A stretch of DNA of 7,087 bases, taken from contig JAIFNE010000189.1 in the NCBI GenBank assembly GCA_020047875.1, forward strand, positions 1 to 7,087, in the 5' to 3' direction. Numbering within the stretch: the stretch's first letter is position 1; each line of letters starts with the position of its first letter. Under the pieces are notes generated by a model. That model worked only from the letters and a program-made list of their open reading frames with translations, was not told the DNA's origin and ran no database searches. Of the stretch, positions 1 through 4,947 are shown in pieces. Source of the DNA: Hydrogenophaga sp. (lineage in GTDB: Bacteria > Pseudomonadota > Gammaproteobacteria > Burkholderiales > Burkholderiaceae_C). A program made the position numbers and the translations under genes.

Positions 1-39
1 TCCGACGAGCCAGGCGGCAGCGAACAAGCGGCCAAATAG
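1..39 (+). CDS. tatC: Probable 3' end of tatC (Sec-independent translocase subunit), partial
   Basis: The first frame reads S-D-E-P-G-G-S-E-Q-A-A-K and then a TAG stop at 37-39. A short, polar, Ala/Glu/Lys-rich tail like this is typical of the cytoplasmic C-terminus of TatC in Burkholderiales. In that group, from memory, tatABC commonly sits just before a convergently oriented HtrA-type protease and a Nif3 gene, which is the order seen here. Only 12 residues are present and none is diagnostic, so the assignment rests mainly on gene order. If it is right, the product is the Tat receptor/translocase subunit in the inner membrane, which would export the twin-arginine Rieske protein encoded about 4.3 kb downstream. 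Confidence 0.42.
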   Translation, partial: SDEPGGSEQAAK

Positions 40-50
40 CCGTTCGCTGC
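17..50. terminator. Hairpin between convergent tatC end and protease gene
   Basis: GCAGCGAA (17-24) pairs perfectly with TTCGCTGC (43-50). An inner stem, CGGC (29-32) with GCCG (39-42), continues it across a small bulge. The TAG stop of the upstream frame (37-39) lies at the loop and inner-stem edge. The hairpin lies just outside the stop of the minus-strand protease gene (60-62), so it could end transcripts from both sides. Neither side has a clear run of T, so it is not a canonical intrinsic terminator. It may instead be a 3'-end stabiliser or act together with Rho. Confidence 0.5.
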
Positions 51-59
51 TGCAAAAGG

Positions 60-1214
60 TCAGCGTGGCGCCTGCGGTGACATGGGCCTGCGGCCAGGCG
101 TGACATTCAAGGTGCGGGCGCCGTCTCGCCGGGTAACGCCCAGAGGAGCGGGTTCGCCGGGTTTCAGTGCCGCCACAGCCGACAGCAGCTCGGCGACATT
201 GCCCACCGGTCTTCCCGCCACCTCGGTGATCACATCACCGGGGCGAACGCCCGCCTGAGCGGCTGGACCGTTCTGCAACACCCCAGTGATGATCACGCCG
301 CGACCCGAGGGAATGCCGAAGGTTTGCGCCAGGTCGGCGGAGAGATCTTGCGGCTCCACACCGATCCAGCCACGCGTCACCTGACCGTCACGCACGATGG
401 CCTCCAGCACATGGCGGGCGGTGGACGTGGGGATGGCAAAGCCGATGCCCATGGAGCCGCCCGATCGCGAATAAATCGCGGTGTTGATGCCCATGAGGCG
501 CCCTTGAATGTCCACCAGCGCGCCGCCCGAGTTGCCGGGGTTAATGGCGGCATCGGTCTGGATGAAGTTTTCAAACGTGTTGATGCCCAGTTCGGTGCGC
601 CCGAGTGCGCTCACGATGCCGCTGGTCACGGTCTGCCCGACGCCGAACGGATTACCGATGGCCAGCACCAGGTCGCCGATGACCAGGGTGTCGGAGTCGC
701 CGAGCGTGATTACGGGTAGATCGCGCAGTTCGATTTTGAGGATCGCCAGGTCAGTTTCCGGGTCGGTGCCAATCACTTTGGCTGCGCTCTTGCGCCCGTC
801 GTTGAGGATGACTTCGATCTGGTCGGCCTCCTCAATCACGTGGTTGTTGGTGAGGATGTAGCCTGCCGGGCTCACGATCACACCCGAACCCAGGCCGGCC
901 TGGGGTTGAGCCGGGCCCTGGTCGCCAAAAAAGAAGCGGAACCAGGGATCGGCCGCCGCCGGGTTGTCGGTGGCTGCCTTGCTGGTGTTGATGCTGACCA
1001 CTGCTGGCGAGGCGAGTTTGGCCGCCGCGCTGAAGCTTGGCAATGCCCCGCCAGCCACCGCAACGACAGGGCCACTGGGCTCCAGCACCGGGACCACCGA
1101 GGTCATCAACGGCTTGCGGTCCAGCCACTCGGGCTTGAGGGTCGCGACCACAAAAAACGCTGCGAGCAGCACGGTCACGGTTTGCGCAAATACCAGCCAG
1201 AGTCGTTTCATCAT
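60..1214 (-). CDS. Membrane-anchored HtrA/DegS-type serine protease with one PDZ domain
   Basis: A 384-residue trypsin-like (S1C) periplasmic protease. An N-terminal hydrophobic segment (about residues 5-25) is followed by K-P-E-W without an obvious signal peptidase site, suggesting an uncleaved inner-membrane anchor. The catalytic triad is visible: His125 in TNNHV, Asp155 in DPETDLAIL and Ser229 in the GNSGGAL box. A single PDZ domain covers about residues 281-375. Full-length DegP/DegQ carry two PDZ domains and a cleaved signal, so the plan here matches DegS/AlgW. Family members trim misfolded envelope proteins or, as DegS does, cut an anti-sigma factor to start the sigma-E response; which applies here cannot be told from sequence. 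Two adjacent ATGs (1214 and 1211) are possible starts. No strong Shine-Dalgarno is present, so the outer one is used by convention. It converges on the probable tatC and diverges from the DUF3149 gene. Confidence 0.93.
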   Translation of the reverse strand: MMKRLWLVFAQTVTVLLAAFFVVATLKPEWLDRKPLMTSVVPVLEPSGPVVAVAGGALPSFSAAAKLASPAVVSINTSKAATDNPAAADPWFRFFFGDQGPAQPQAGLGSGVIVSPAGYILTNNHVIEEADQIEVILNDGRKSAAKVIGTDPETDLAILKIELRDLPVITLGDSDTLVIGDLVLAIGNPFGVGQTVTSGIVSALGRTELGINTFENFIQTDAAINPGNSGGALVDIQGRLMGINTAIYSRSGGSMGIGFAIPTSTARHVLEAIVRDGQVTRGWIGVEPQDLSADLAQTFGIPSGRGVIITGVLQNGPAAQAGVRPGDVITEVAGRPVGNVAELLSAVAALKPGEPAPLGVTRRDGARTLNVTPGRRPMSPQAPR

Positions 1215-1300
1215 CGCTTGAGGTCGTGTCGGACGGGCGGTTGGCCTGTCAACGTGTCATTGTCCCGCATATGGACGCTATCGCACGGTGTTCAAGGCGC

Positions 1301-1314
1301 TTGACGCAGGTCAA
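1301..1314 (+). promoter_or_regulatory. FNR/ANR-type binding site (TTGAC-N4-GTCAA)
   Basis: TTGACGCAGGTCAA is a perfect inverted repeat with a 4-bp centre. It agrees with the FNR/ANR/DNR consensus TTGAY-N4-RTCAA. Its centre (1307.5) lies 41.5 bp upstream of a transcription start predicted at about 1349. A -10-like hexamer, TCCAAT (1337-1342), sits where a class II activated promoter would place it, and the DUF3149 gene begins at 1372. The site also lies about 87 bp upstream of the divergent protease start. The match is seen directly; oxygen-responsive control is inferred. Confidence 0.55.
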
Positions 1315-1336
1315 GGCGTAGCGGACCGCGCCGCGG

Positions 1337-1342
1337 TCCAAT
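1337..1342 (+). promoter_or_regulatory. Candidate -10 element for DUF3149 gene
   Basis: TCCAAT shares four of six bases with TATAAT. It is correctly placed relative to the FNR-type box for a class II activated promoter, and no good -35 is needed in such promoters. On its own the hexamer is weak; the spacing to the box is what makes it worth recording. Confidence 0.3.
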
Positions 1343-1361
1343 GGCTTCTTTGCAACATGAT

Positions 1362-1365
1362 GGAG
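1362..1365 (+). promoter_or_regulatory. Ribosome binding site fixing the DUF3149 start
   Basis: GGAG lies six bases before the ATG at 1372. This supports a 46-residue product over the longer frame from 1288, which would run through the FNR-type box and add a non-conserved N-terminus. Confidence 0.6.
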
Positions 1366-1371
1366 CGAGGC

Positions 1372-1512
1372 ATGAAAGCCATGATGGATCTTTTCTCAAC
1401 CGATTACGGTTTGTTCAGCCTCGGCGTGATCGTCTTCATGCTGGGCATGGCGGTTTGGTTTTATCGCTTCTTCGCGCGCAAGATGGATGAGTCGCAGCGC
1501 CAGCAGGGCTGA
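1372..1512 (+). CDS. DUF3149 family single-pass membrane microprotein
   Basis: A 46-residue protein starting M-K-A-M-M-D-L-F-S-T-D-Y-G-L. It has a short amphipathic N-terminus, one membrane helix at about residues 14-34 (SLGVIVFMLGMAVWFYRFF region) and a charged tail ending in DESQRQQG. The pattern 'DLF-TDYGL-SL-VIVFMLGM' is what I recall of the DUF3149 family of short betaproteobacterial membrane proteins, whose function is unknown to me. By the positive-inside rule the RKMDE tail is probably cytoplasmic. Its size and topology resemble accessory microproteins of respiratory oxidases such as CcoQ or CydX, but no sequence homology to them is claimed. A good ribosome site and an FNR-type box lie upstream, and a GC-rich hairpin follows it, so it is probably transcribed on its own. 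The in-frame start at 1288 is rejected. Confidence 0.82.
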   Translation: MKAMMDLFSTDYGLFSLGVIVFMLGMAVWFYRFFARKMDESQRQQG

Positions 1513-1530
1513 TCGGTACCGGCACGGGTG

Positions 1531-1548
1531 GGCACCCTGACGGGTGCC
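1531..1548 (+). terminator. GC-rich hairpin after DUF3149 gene
   Basis: GGCACCC (1531-1537) and GGGTGCC (1542-1548) form a perfect 7-bp stem with a 4-base loop, starting 18 bases after the DUF3149 stop. There is no T-run behind it, so it may act as a weak or Rho-assisted terminator, or protect the 3' end of the short transcript. Confidence 0.45.
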
Positions 1549-1650
1549 GGGTGTGGCAGGGGCAGGGCAAGTTGCTTGGCGCTGTCAAAATGTGGCTCTT
1601 GGATCGCGGCGCTTCGTCAAAGTACTTCAGTGTCTTCTTCCCATCAGCCT

Positions 1651-2445
1651 ATGCGAGCCCTTGCTTCCTCAGCGTCTTTCAGCGTGGGCCGTTCAAGGCA
1701 AGCCCTGCTGGGTGCGCTAGACGATTTGCTGCAACCCGCCGCCTTCAAAGATTACGGACCCAATGGTTTGCAGGTCGAGGGCCGTGCTGAGGTTCAAAAA
1801 CTGGTTACCGGGGTGACCGCCAGTCTGGCGCTGATCGACGCAGCCATTGAGGCGGGCGCAGACGCGGTGCTGGTGCACCATGGCTTGTTTTGGCGTGGGC
1901 AGGACGGTCGGGTGACGGGGTGGATGAAGCAACGACTGTCGCGTTTGCTCGTACACGACATCAATCTCTATGCCTATCACCTGCCCCTGGATGCCCACCC
2001 CACGCTGGGCAACAACGCGCAGCTCGCCCGCGTGCTCGGTATTGAGCTGTTGCCCGTCGAACAGGGGCGTTTTGGCGAGCAGTCGTTGGGCTTTTTGGGT
2101 CGCATCCCACCGTCCACCATCGAGGGGTTGGCCGAGCAGGTGCAGGCTGTGTTGGGACGCCCGGTGACGCTGGTGGCCGAGCCCGGCCATGTGGTGCAGC
2201 GTATTGGCTTGTGTACTGGCGGCGCCCAGGGCTATTTTGAAGCGGCCATTGCGGCGGGCGCCGACCTGTTCATCACTGGTGAGATTTCCGAGCCGCAGGC
2301 CCATTACGCCCGCGAATGCGGTGTGGCTTATCTGGCCTGTGGTCATCATGCTTCCGAGCGCTACGGTGTTCAGGCGATTGGCGATTTTGTGGCCAACCAG
2401 TTGGGGCTGGTGCACGAGTTCATCGACATCCCCAATCCAGCATGA
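1651..2445 (+). CDS. Nif3-like dinuclear metal centre protein (YbgI/DUF34 family)
   Basis: A 264-residue Nif3-family protein. The likely metal ligands can be seen: His76 and His77 in VHHGLFW, Asp114 in HLPLDAHPTLGNN, and His232 plus Glu236 in GHHASERYG, matching the five-ligand set known for E. coli YbgI. These proteins form hexameric toroids with a two-metal site. Their physiological role is unsettled; GTP cyclohydrolase-like and metal-handling functions have been proposed. Homology begins at about residue 13 (GRSRQALLGAL), so two starts are possible: ATG 1651, used here, or GTG 1684, which gives 253 residues, nearer the usual 250. Neither has a clear Shine-Dalgarno. The frame is open upstream to 1528, but that stretch is unlike the family. 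Its stop overlaps the pdxA start (ATGA), so the two genes should be co-translated. Confidence 0.9.
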   Translation: MRALASSASFSVGRSRQALLGALDDLLQPAAFKDYGPNGLQVEGRAEVQKLVTGVTASLALIDAAIEAGADAVLVHHGLFWRGQDGRVTGWMKQRLSRLLVHDINLYAYHLPLDAHPTLGNNAQLARVLGIELLPVEQGRFGEQSLGFLGRIPPSTIEGLAEQVQAVLGRPVTLVAEPGHVVQRIGLCTGGAQGYFEAAIAAGADLFITGEISEPQAHYARECGVAYLACGHHASERYGVQAIGDFVANQLGLVHEFIDIPNPA

Positions 2446-3515
2446 CCCAGACCGCTGCAGGTGCTGCCCGACAAAGGCGGTCTGCCCTCCCGTTGGTGAT
2501 CACCCAGGGCGATCCAGCGGGTGTTGGTCCGGAAATAGTGCTGAAGGCGGTGCAGCGGCGTCCCGACCTGCTGCCCCACTTGGTCATCGCCGGAGACCTG
2601 CCCACGCTGCGCCGCGCGGGGGCTTGCCTTGGGGGTGGAATGCCTCCGGTGATGCTGGCGGAGGTGTCTGCCTGGGACGCGTTGTGCGATGTGCCACCTG
2701 GCTGCCTCGCGGTGGTTCAGGCCTGTGAACCGCGGCCTCTGGTGGCGCTGGGTCAGATCAGTGAGGCTGCTGGACATGCCGCCGCCGAGGCGATCCGCTG
2801 GGCTGCATCGGCAGTGCTGCAGGGGCGCTGTGCGGCCATGGTGACCGCACCGATTCACAAGGAGGCGATTGCGGCGGCGGGAGAGCCTTATCCAGGGCAC
2901 ACCGAGATGCTGCAGGCGCTGGCCGCGGCACACCAGGGTGTTCCGGTCGATCAAATGCCTGTGCGCATGATGCTCAGTTGTCCGGGCTTGAGGGTCGTGC
3001 TGGTGAGCATCCACCTGTCGCTACGAGACGCCATTGGCCTGGTGAGTGAGTCGAATGTGTTGCAGACGCTGCGTATCACTGCGCAGCATTTCAAGCGCTG
3101 CGGCTGGTCCCGCGTGCGCATCGGTGTGGCTGGGCTCAACCCGCATGCTGGTGAAGGCGGGTTGTTCGGCCGCGAGGAAATCGAGTCGATCGTGCCTGCC
3201 GTGGCACGGGCTCGACAGGAGGGCATTGAGGTCACTGGCCCGCATGCGCCCGACACGGTATTCATGCGTGCTCGACAAGGCGAGTTCGACGTGGTGGTGG
3301 CGATGTATCACGACCAGGGTCTGATACCCGTCAAGCTCATGGGCCTGGAGCATGGCGTGAACACCACGCTGGGCTTGCCGCTGGTACGCACCAGCCCAGA
3401 CCACGGCACCGCATTTGATCTGGCAGGCACCGGCAGAGCAGACCCCACCAGTTTGCTGGCTGCCATCGATGCCGCGCTTGAGATGACCAAACCAGAGCCT
3501 GCTCCCAACGCCTGA
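2442..3515 (+). CDS. pdxA: 4-hydroxythreonine-4-phosphate dehydrogenase PdxA
   Basis: A 357-residue NAD-dependent dehydrogenase that oxidises 4-phosphohydroxy-L-threonine in the DXP-dependent route to pyridoxine 5'-phosphate; it acts as a cytoplasmic homodimer. The family signatures are present: ITQGDPAGVGPEI (residues 20-32), the three metal-binding histidines at 153 (PGHTE), 191 (SIHLSL) and 290 (YHDQG), the NPHAGEGG box (233-240) and RTSPDHGTAFDLAG (316-329). E. coli PdxA has 329 residues; the difference includes about 16 extra polar N-terminal residues. The ATG at 2442 overlaps the Nif3 stop by four bases and lacks its own Shine-Dalgarno, so translation is likely coupled. In E. coli, pdxA lies between surA and ksgA, which is not the case here. 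The PdxA2 branch (four-carbon acid phosphate dehydrogenases) is a less likely alternative, as no kinase partner is adjacent. Confidence 0.92.
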   Translation: MTQTAAGAARQRRSALPLVITQGDPAGVGPEIVLKAVQRRPDLLPHLVIAGDLPTLRRAGACLGGGMPPVMLAEVSAWDALCDVPPGCLAVVQACEPRPLVALGQISEAAGHAAAEAIRWAASAVLQGRCAAMVTAPIHKEAIAAAGEPYPGHTEMLQALAAAHQGVPVDQMPVRMMLSCPGLRVVLVSIHLSLRDAIGLVSESNVLQTLRITAQHFKRCGWSRVRIGVAGLNPHAGEGGLFGREEIESIVPAVARARQEGIEVTGPHAPDTVFMRARQGEFDVVVAMYHDQGLIPVKLMGLEHGVNTTLGLPLVRTSPDHGTAFDLAGTGRADPTSLLAAIDAALEMTKPEPAPNA

Positions 3516-3545
3516 GACGGCAACGGAACAGAGTCGCTTGGACCC

Positions 3546-3576
3546 GCCGGCAGCACCGGCCCTGCGAGATGCCTCG
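3546..3576. terminator. Two small hairpins between convergent pdxA and mscL
   Basis: GCCGG (3546-3550) pairs with CCGGC (3556-3560) over a five-base loop. Next, CGAG (3565-3568) pairs with CTCG (3573-3576) over ATGC and is followed on the plus strand by TCTTATTT. The second stem plus T-rich tail could terminate pdxA transcripts, although it is only 4-5 bp long. The whole spacer between the two stop codons is 63 bp, so termination for both genes must fall here or inside the opposing gene. Confidence 0.3.
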
Positions 3577-3578
3577 TC

Positions 3579-4001
3579 TTATTTGCGCAGGCTGTCCCGG
3601 ATTTCCCGTAACAGCATCACGTCTTCAGGCGTTGCGGCGGGTGGCGATGGCGGCGCTTCGCGTCTGAGGCGGTTCACCTGCTTGACCATCACAAAAATGA
3701 TGAAAGCCAGGATGGTGAAGTTGATCGCCACGGTGATGAAGTTGCCGTAAGCCAGCGTCGGTACCCCCGCCTCCTTCAGTGCAGCGAGCGTTGGCGCAGT
3801 ACCCTCAGGGACTTTTCCCAGCGCGATGTAAAGATTGGTGAAATCCAGACTGCCAAACAACGCGCCCACGATGGGCATCATGATGTCCTCCACCATGGAG
3901 GTCACGATCTTGCCGAAGGCCCCGCCGATGATCACGCCCACCGCCAGGTCGATCACATTGCCCTTAACTGCAAACTCCCTGAATTCTTTCATCATGCGCA
4001 T
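3579..4001 (-). CDS. mscL: Large-conductance mechanosensitive channel MscL
   Basis: A 140-residue inner-membrane channel that opens under membrane tension to release solutes on hypo-osmotic shock; family members form homopentamers. The N-terminus K-E-F-R-E-F-A-V-K-G-N-V-I-D-L-A-V-G-V-I-I-G-G-A-F-G-K is nearly identical to E. coli MscL and keeps the same numbering, so the hydrophobic gate residues Leu19 and Val23 are conserved. TM1 is about residues 15-45, a periplasmic loop covers about 50-80, TM2 is about 84-107, and the C-terminal cytoplasmic helix carries EDVMLLREIRDSLRK. The length is normal (E. coli 136). The start at 4001 is supported by AGGAGA six bases upstream, although in-frame ATGs follow at codons 3 and 4. 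It converges on pdxA and diverges from petA, so it is probably a single-gene unit. Confidence 0.97.
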   Translation of the reverse strand: MRMMKEFREFAVKGNVIDLAVGVIIGGAFGKIVTSMVEDIMMPIVGALFGSLDFTNLYIALGKVPEGTAPTLAALKEAGVPTLAYGNFITVAINFTILAFIIFVMVKQVNRLRREAPPSPPAATPEDVMLLREIRDSLRK

Positions 4002-4007
4002 GCGATA

Positions 4008-4013
4008 TCTCCT
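4008..4013 (-). promoter_or_regulatory. Ribosome binding site of mscL
   Basis: On the minus strand AGGAGA lies six bases before the ATG at 4001. This is the clearest Shine-Dalgarno in the window. It selects the first of three nearby in-frame ATGs (codons 1, 3 and 4). Confidence 0.75.
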
Positions 4014-4047
4014 GTCTTGCCGCTTGAATGGTTCGGTGGGTGTTGGC

Positions 4048-4062
4048 GCAGACCAAGTCTGC
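4048..4062. repeat. Perfect inverted repeat GCAGAC-CAA-GTCTGC
   Basis: A 6-bp perfect inverted repeat around a three-base centre, 47 bp upstream of the mscL start. It could be an operator or a small hairpin near the mscL 5' leader. I do not recognise a regulator for it. Confidence 0.35.
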
Positions 4063-4269
4063 AGGTCCCCCGTGTGACGTGACGCCGTTGGGTATGCCGC
4101 TGAAAGTCGGATTGCTTCCGTCAGGACCCGCGCGGCATTTTGACACGCTGGAAGGCTCCGCCGCCGTCACAGCTTGCATCACGCAGCAGCTCGAGCTGAC
4201 CCGGCGAGCAGGGCGGTCAATAGCGCAGCTGATTCCTGTGGCATGCCGGAAAGGGCCCGGGTCGTCCGT

Positions 4270-4275
4270 TAGAAT
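4270..4275 (+). promoter_or_regulatory. Candidate -10 element of the petABC promoter
   Basis: TAGAAT matches the sigma-70 -10 consensus in five of six positions. It lies 43 bp before the petA ATG, giving an expected transcription start near 4282 and a leader of about 36 bases. No good -35 occurs at 16-18 bp spacing, so either an activator is needed or the true promoter lies elsewhere in the spacer. Confidence 0.4.
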
Positions 4276-4317
4276 TCGCGATAGCCTGCCGAACAGCCAA
4301 GTTTGAGAAAGTTCCCC

Positions 4318-4926
4318 ATGAGTGAAGCATCCGTCGCGACCAACGTCGACAACAGCCGCCGTACCTGGTTGATCACATCCGCCGCCATGGGTGGCGTTGG
4401 AGTTGCCGCTGTGGCCGTGCCGTTTGTGAGCAGTTTTCAGCCTTCAGAGAAGGCCAAGGCTGCTGGTGCTGCGGTACAGGTCGACATTTCCAGTCTGCTG
4501 CCAGGCGAAAAGCGCGTGGTGGAATGGCGCGGGAAGCCAGTGTGGATCATGCGTCGCACGCCAGAGCAAGTTCAAGCGTTGTCCAAGCTTGAAGGTGAGC
4601 TGGCCGACCCGAAGTCGGTGCGCACCGCCTATCCCACGCCCGAGTACGCTCAGAATACCCACCGGTCGATCAAACCCGAGATTCTGGTGGCAGTCGGCAT
4701 CTGCACTCACCTCGGTTGTTCACCTGGTGACAAGTTCACCCCGGGAGCACAGCCGTCGCTGCCCGATGACTGGCCGGGCGGATTCTTGTGTGCCTGCCAT
4801 GGTTCGACATTCGATCTCGCAGGCCGAGTGTTCAAAAACAAGCCGGCTCCGGACAATCTTGAGGTTCCGCCGCACGTCTATTTGTCTGACACCACCTTGC
4901 TGGTGGGTGAAGACAAGGTTGCTTGA
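4318..4926 (+). CDS. petA: Cytochrome bc1 complex Rieske iron-sulfur subunit PetA
   Basis: A 202-residue Rieske [2Fe-2S] protein of the ubiquinol:cytochrome c reductase, which takes the first electron from quinol at the Qo site and passes it to cytochrome c1. A twin-arginine motif S-R-R-T-W-L (13-18) is followed by a hydrophobic segment (about 19-40) that serves as both Tat signal and membrane anchor. The cluster motifs are CTHLGC (129-134) and CACHGS (158-163). By homology Cys129, His131, Cys158 and His161 bind the cluster, and Cys134 and Cys160 form the stabilising disulfide. A flexible hinge lies near residues 41-52. The frame also opens at a TTG (4303), but ATG 4318 gives the family-like N-terminus MSEASV; the ribosome site is weak (GAGAAAG). 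It is the first gene of petABC, with 21 bp to petB. Confidence 0.96.
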   Translation: MSEASVATNVDNSRRTWLITSAAMGGVGVAAVAVPFVSSFQPSEKAKAAGAAVQVDISSLLPGEKRVVEWRGKPVWIMRRTPEQVQALSKLEGELADPKSVRTAYPTPEYAQNTHRSIKPEILVAVGICTHLGCSPGDKFTPGAQPSLPDDWPGGFLCACHGSTFDLAGRVFKNKPAPDNLEVPPHVYLSDTTLLVGEDKVA

Positions 4927-4947
4927 TACATTGCCCAGAGATAAGAC

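Larger units (their letters stand above)
4002..4317. other. Non-coding divergent spacer between mscL and petA
   Basis: 316 bp without a convincing gene. The open frames across it (for example 4028-4306 on the plus strand) have no family-like sequence and no usable ribosome site. The spacer contains the mscL ribosome site at its left end, two perfect short palindromes (4048-4062 and 4187-4198), a TTGACA hexamer at 4140-4145 without a matching -10, and a good -10-like TAGAAT (4270-4275) before petA. It must carry the promoters of both mscL and the petABC operon. Confidence 0.7.

Noticed and set aside
1224..1252. TTGACA on the minus strand (1252-1247) as the protease promoter -35
   Set aside because: The hexamer is perfect, but at 17-18 bp spacing only ACACGA or CACGAC is found, so no credible -10 accompanies it.
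1240..1253. GTTGGCCTGTCAAC as a second FNR-like site near the protease start
   Set aside because: The half-sites are imperfect and the spacing is not that of TTGAY-N4-RTCAA.
1288..1371. Longer N-terminus for the DUF3149 protein starting at 1288
   Set aside because: It would translate through the FNR-type box, has no ribosome site, and adds residues unlike the family. The ATG at 1372 has GGAG at good spacing.
1528..1650. Upstream extension of the Nif3 gene from a GTG at 1528
   Set aside because: The 41 added residues are Ser/Gly-rich and unlike the family, and they overlap the hairpin at 1531-1548. Homology starts only near 1687.
1717..2415. Open frame of 232 codons on the minus strand opposite the Nif3 gene
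   Set aside because: It is a shadow frame with low-complexity composition, no family signature and no separate ribosome site, and it is fully covered by a clear gene.
2370..3014. Open frame of 214 codons on the minus strand opposite pdxA
   Set aside because: His/Arg/Gln-rich antisense shadow of pdxA with no domain signal.
4140..4168. TTGACA at 4140-4145 as a petA promoter -35
   Set aside because: The sequence at -10 distance is GC-rich (around GCCGTC) with no TATAAT likeness.
4028..4306. 92-codon plus-strand frame in the mscL-petA spacer
   Set aside because: No protein-like pattern of hydrophobic segments or family motifs and no ribosome site. It covers the probable petA promoter, so the spacer is better read as regulatory.
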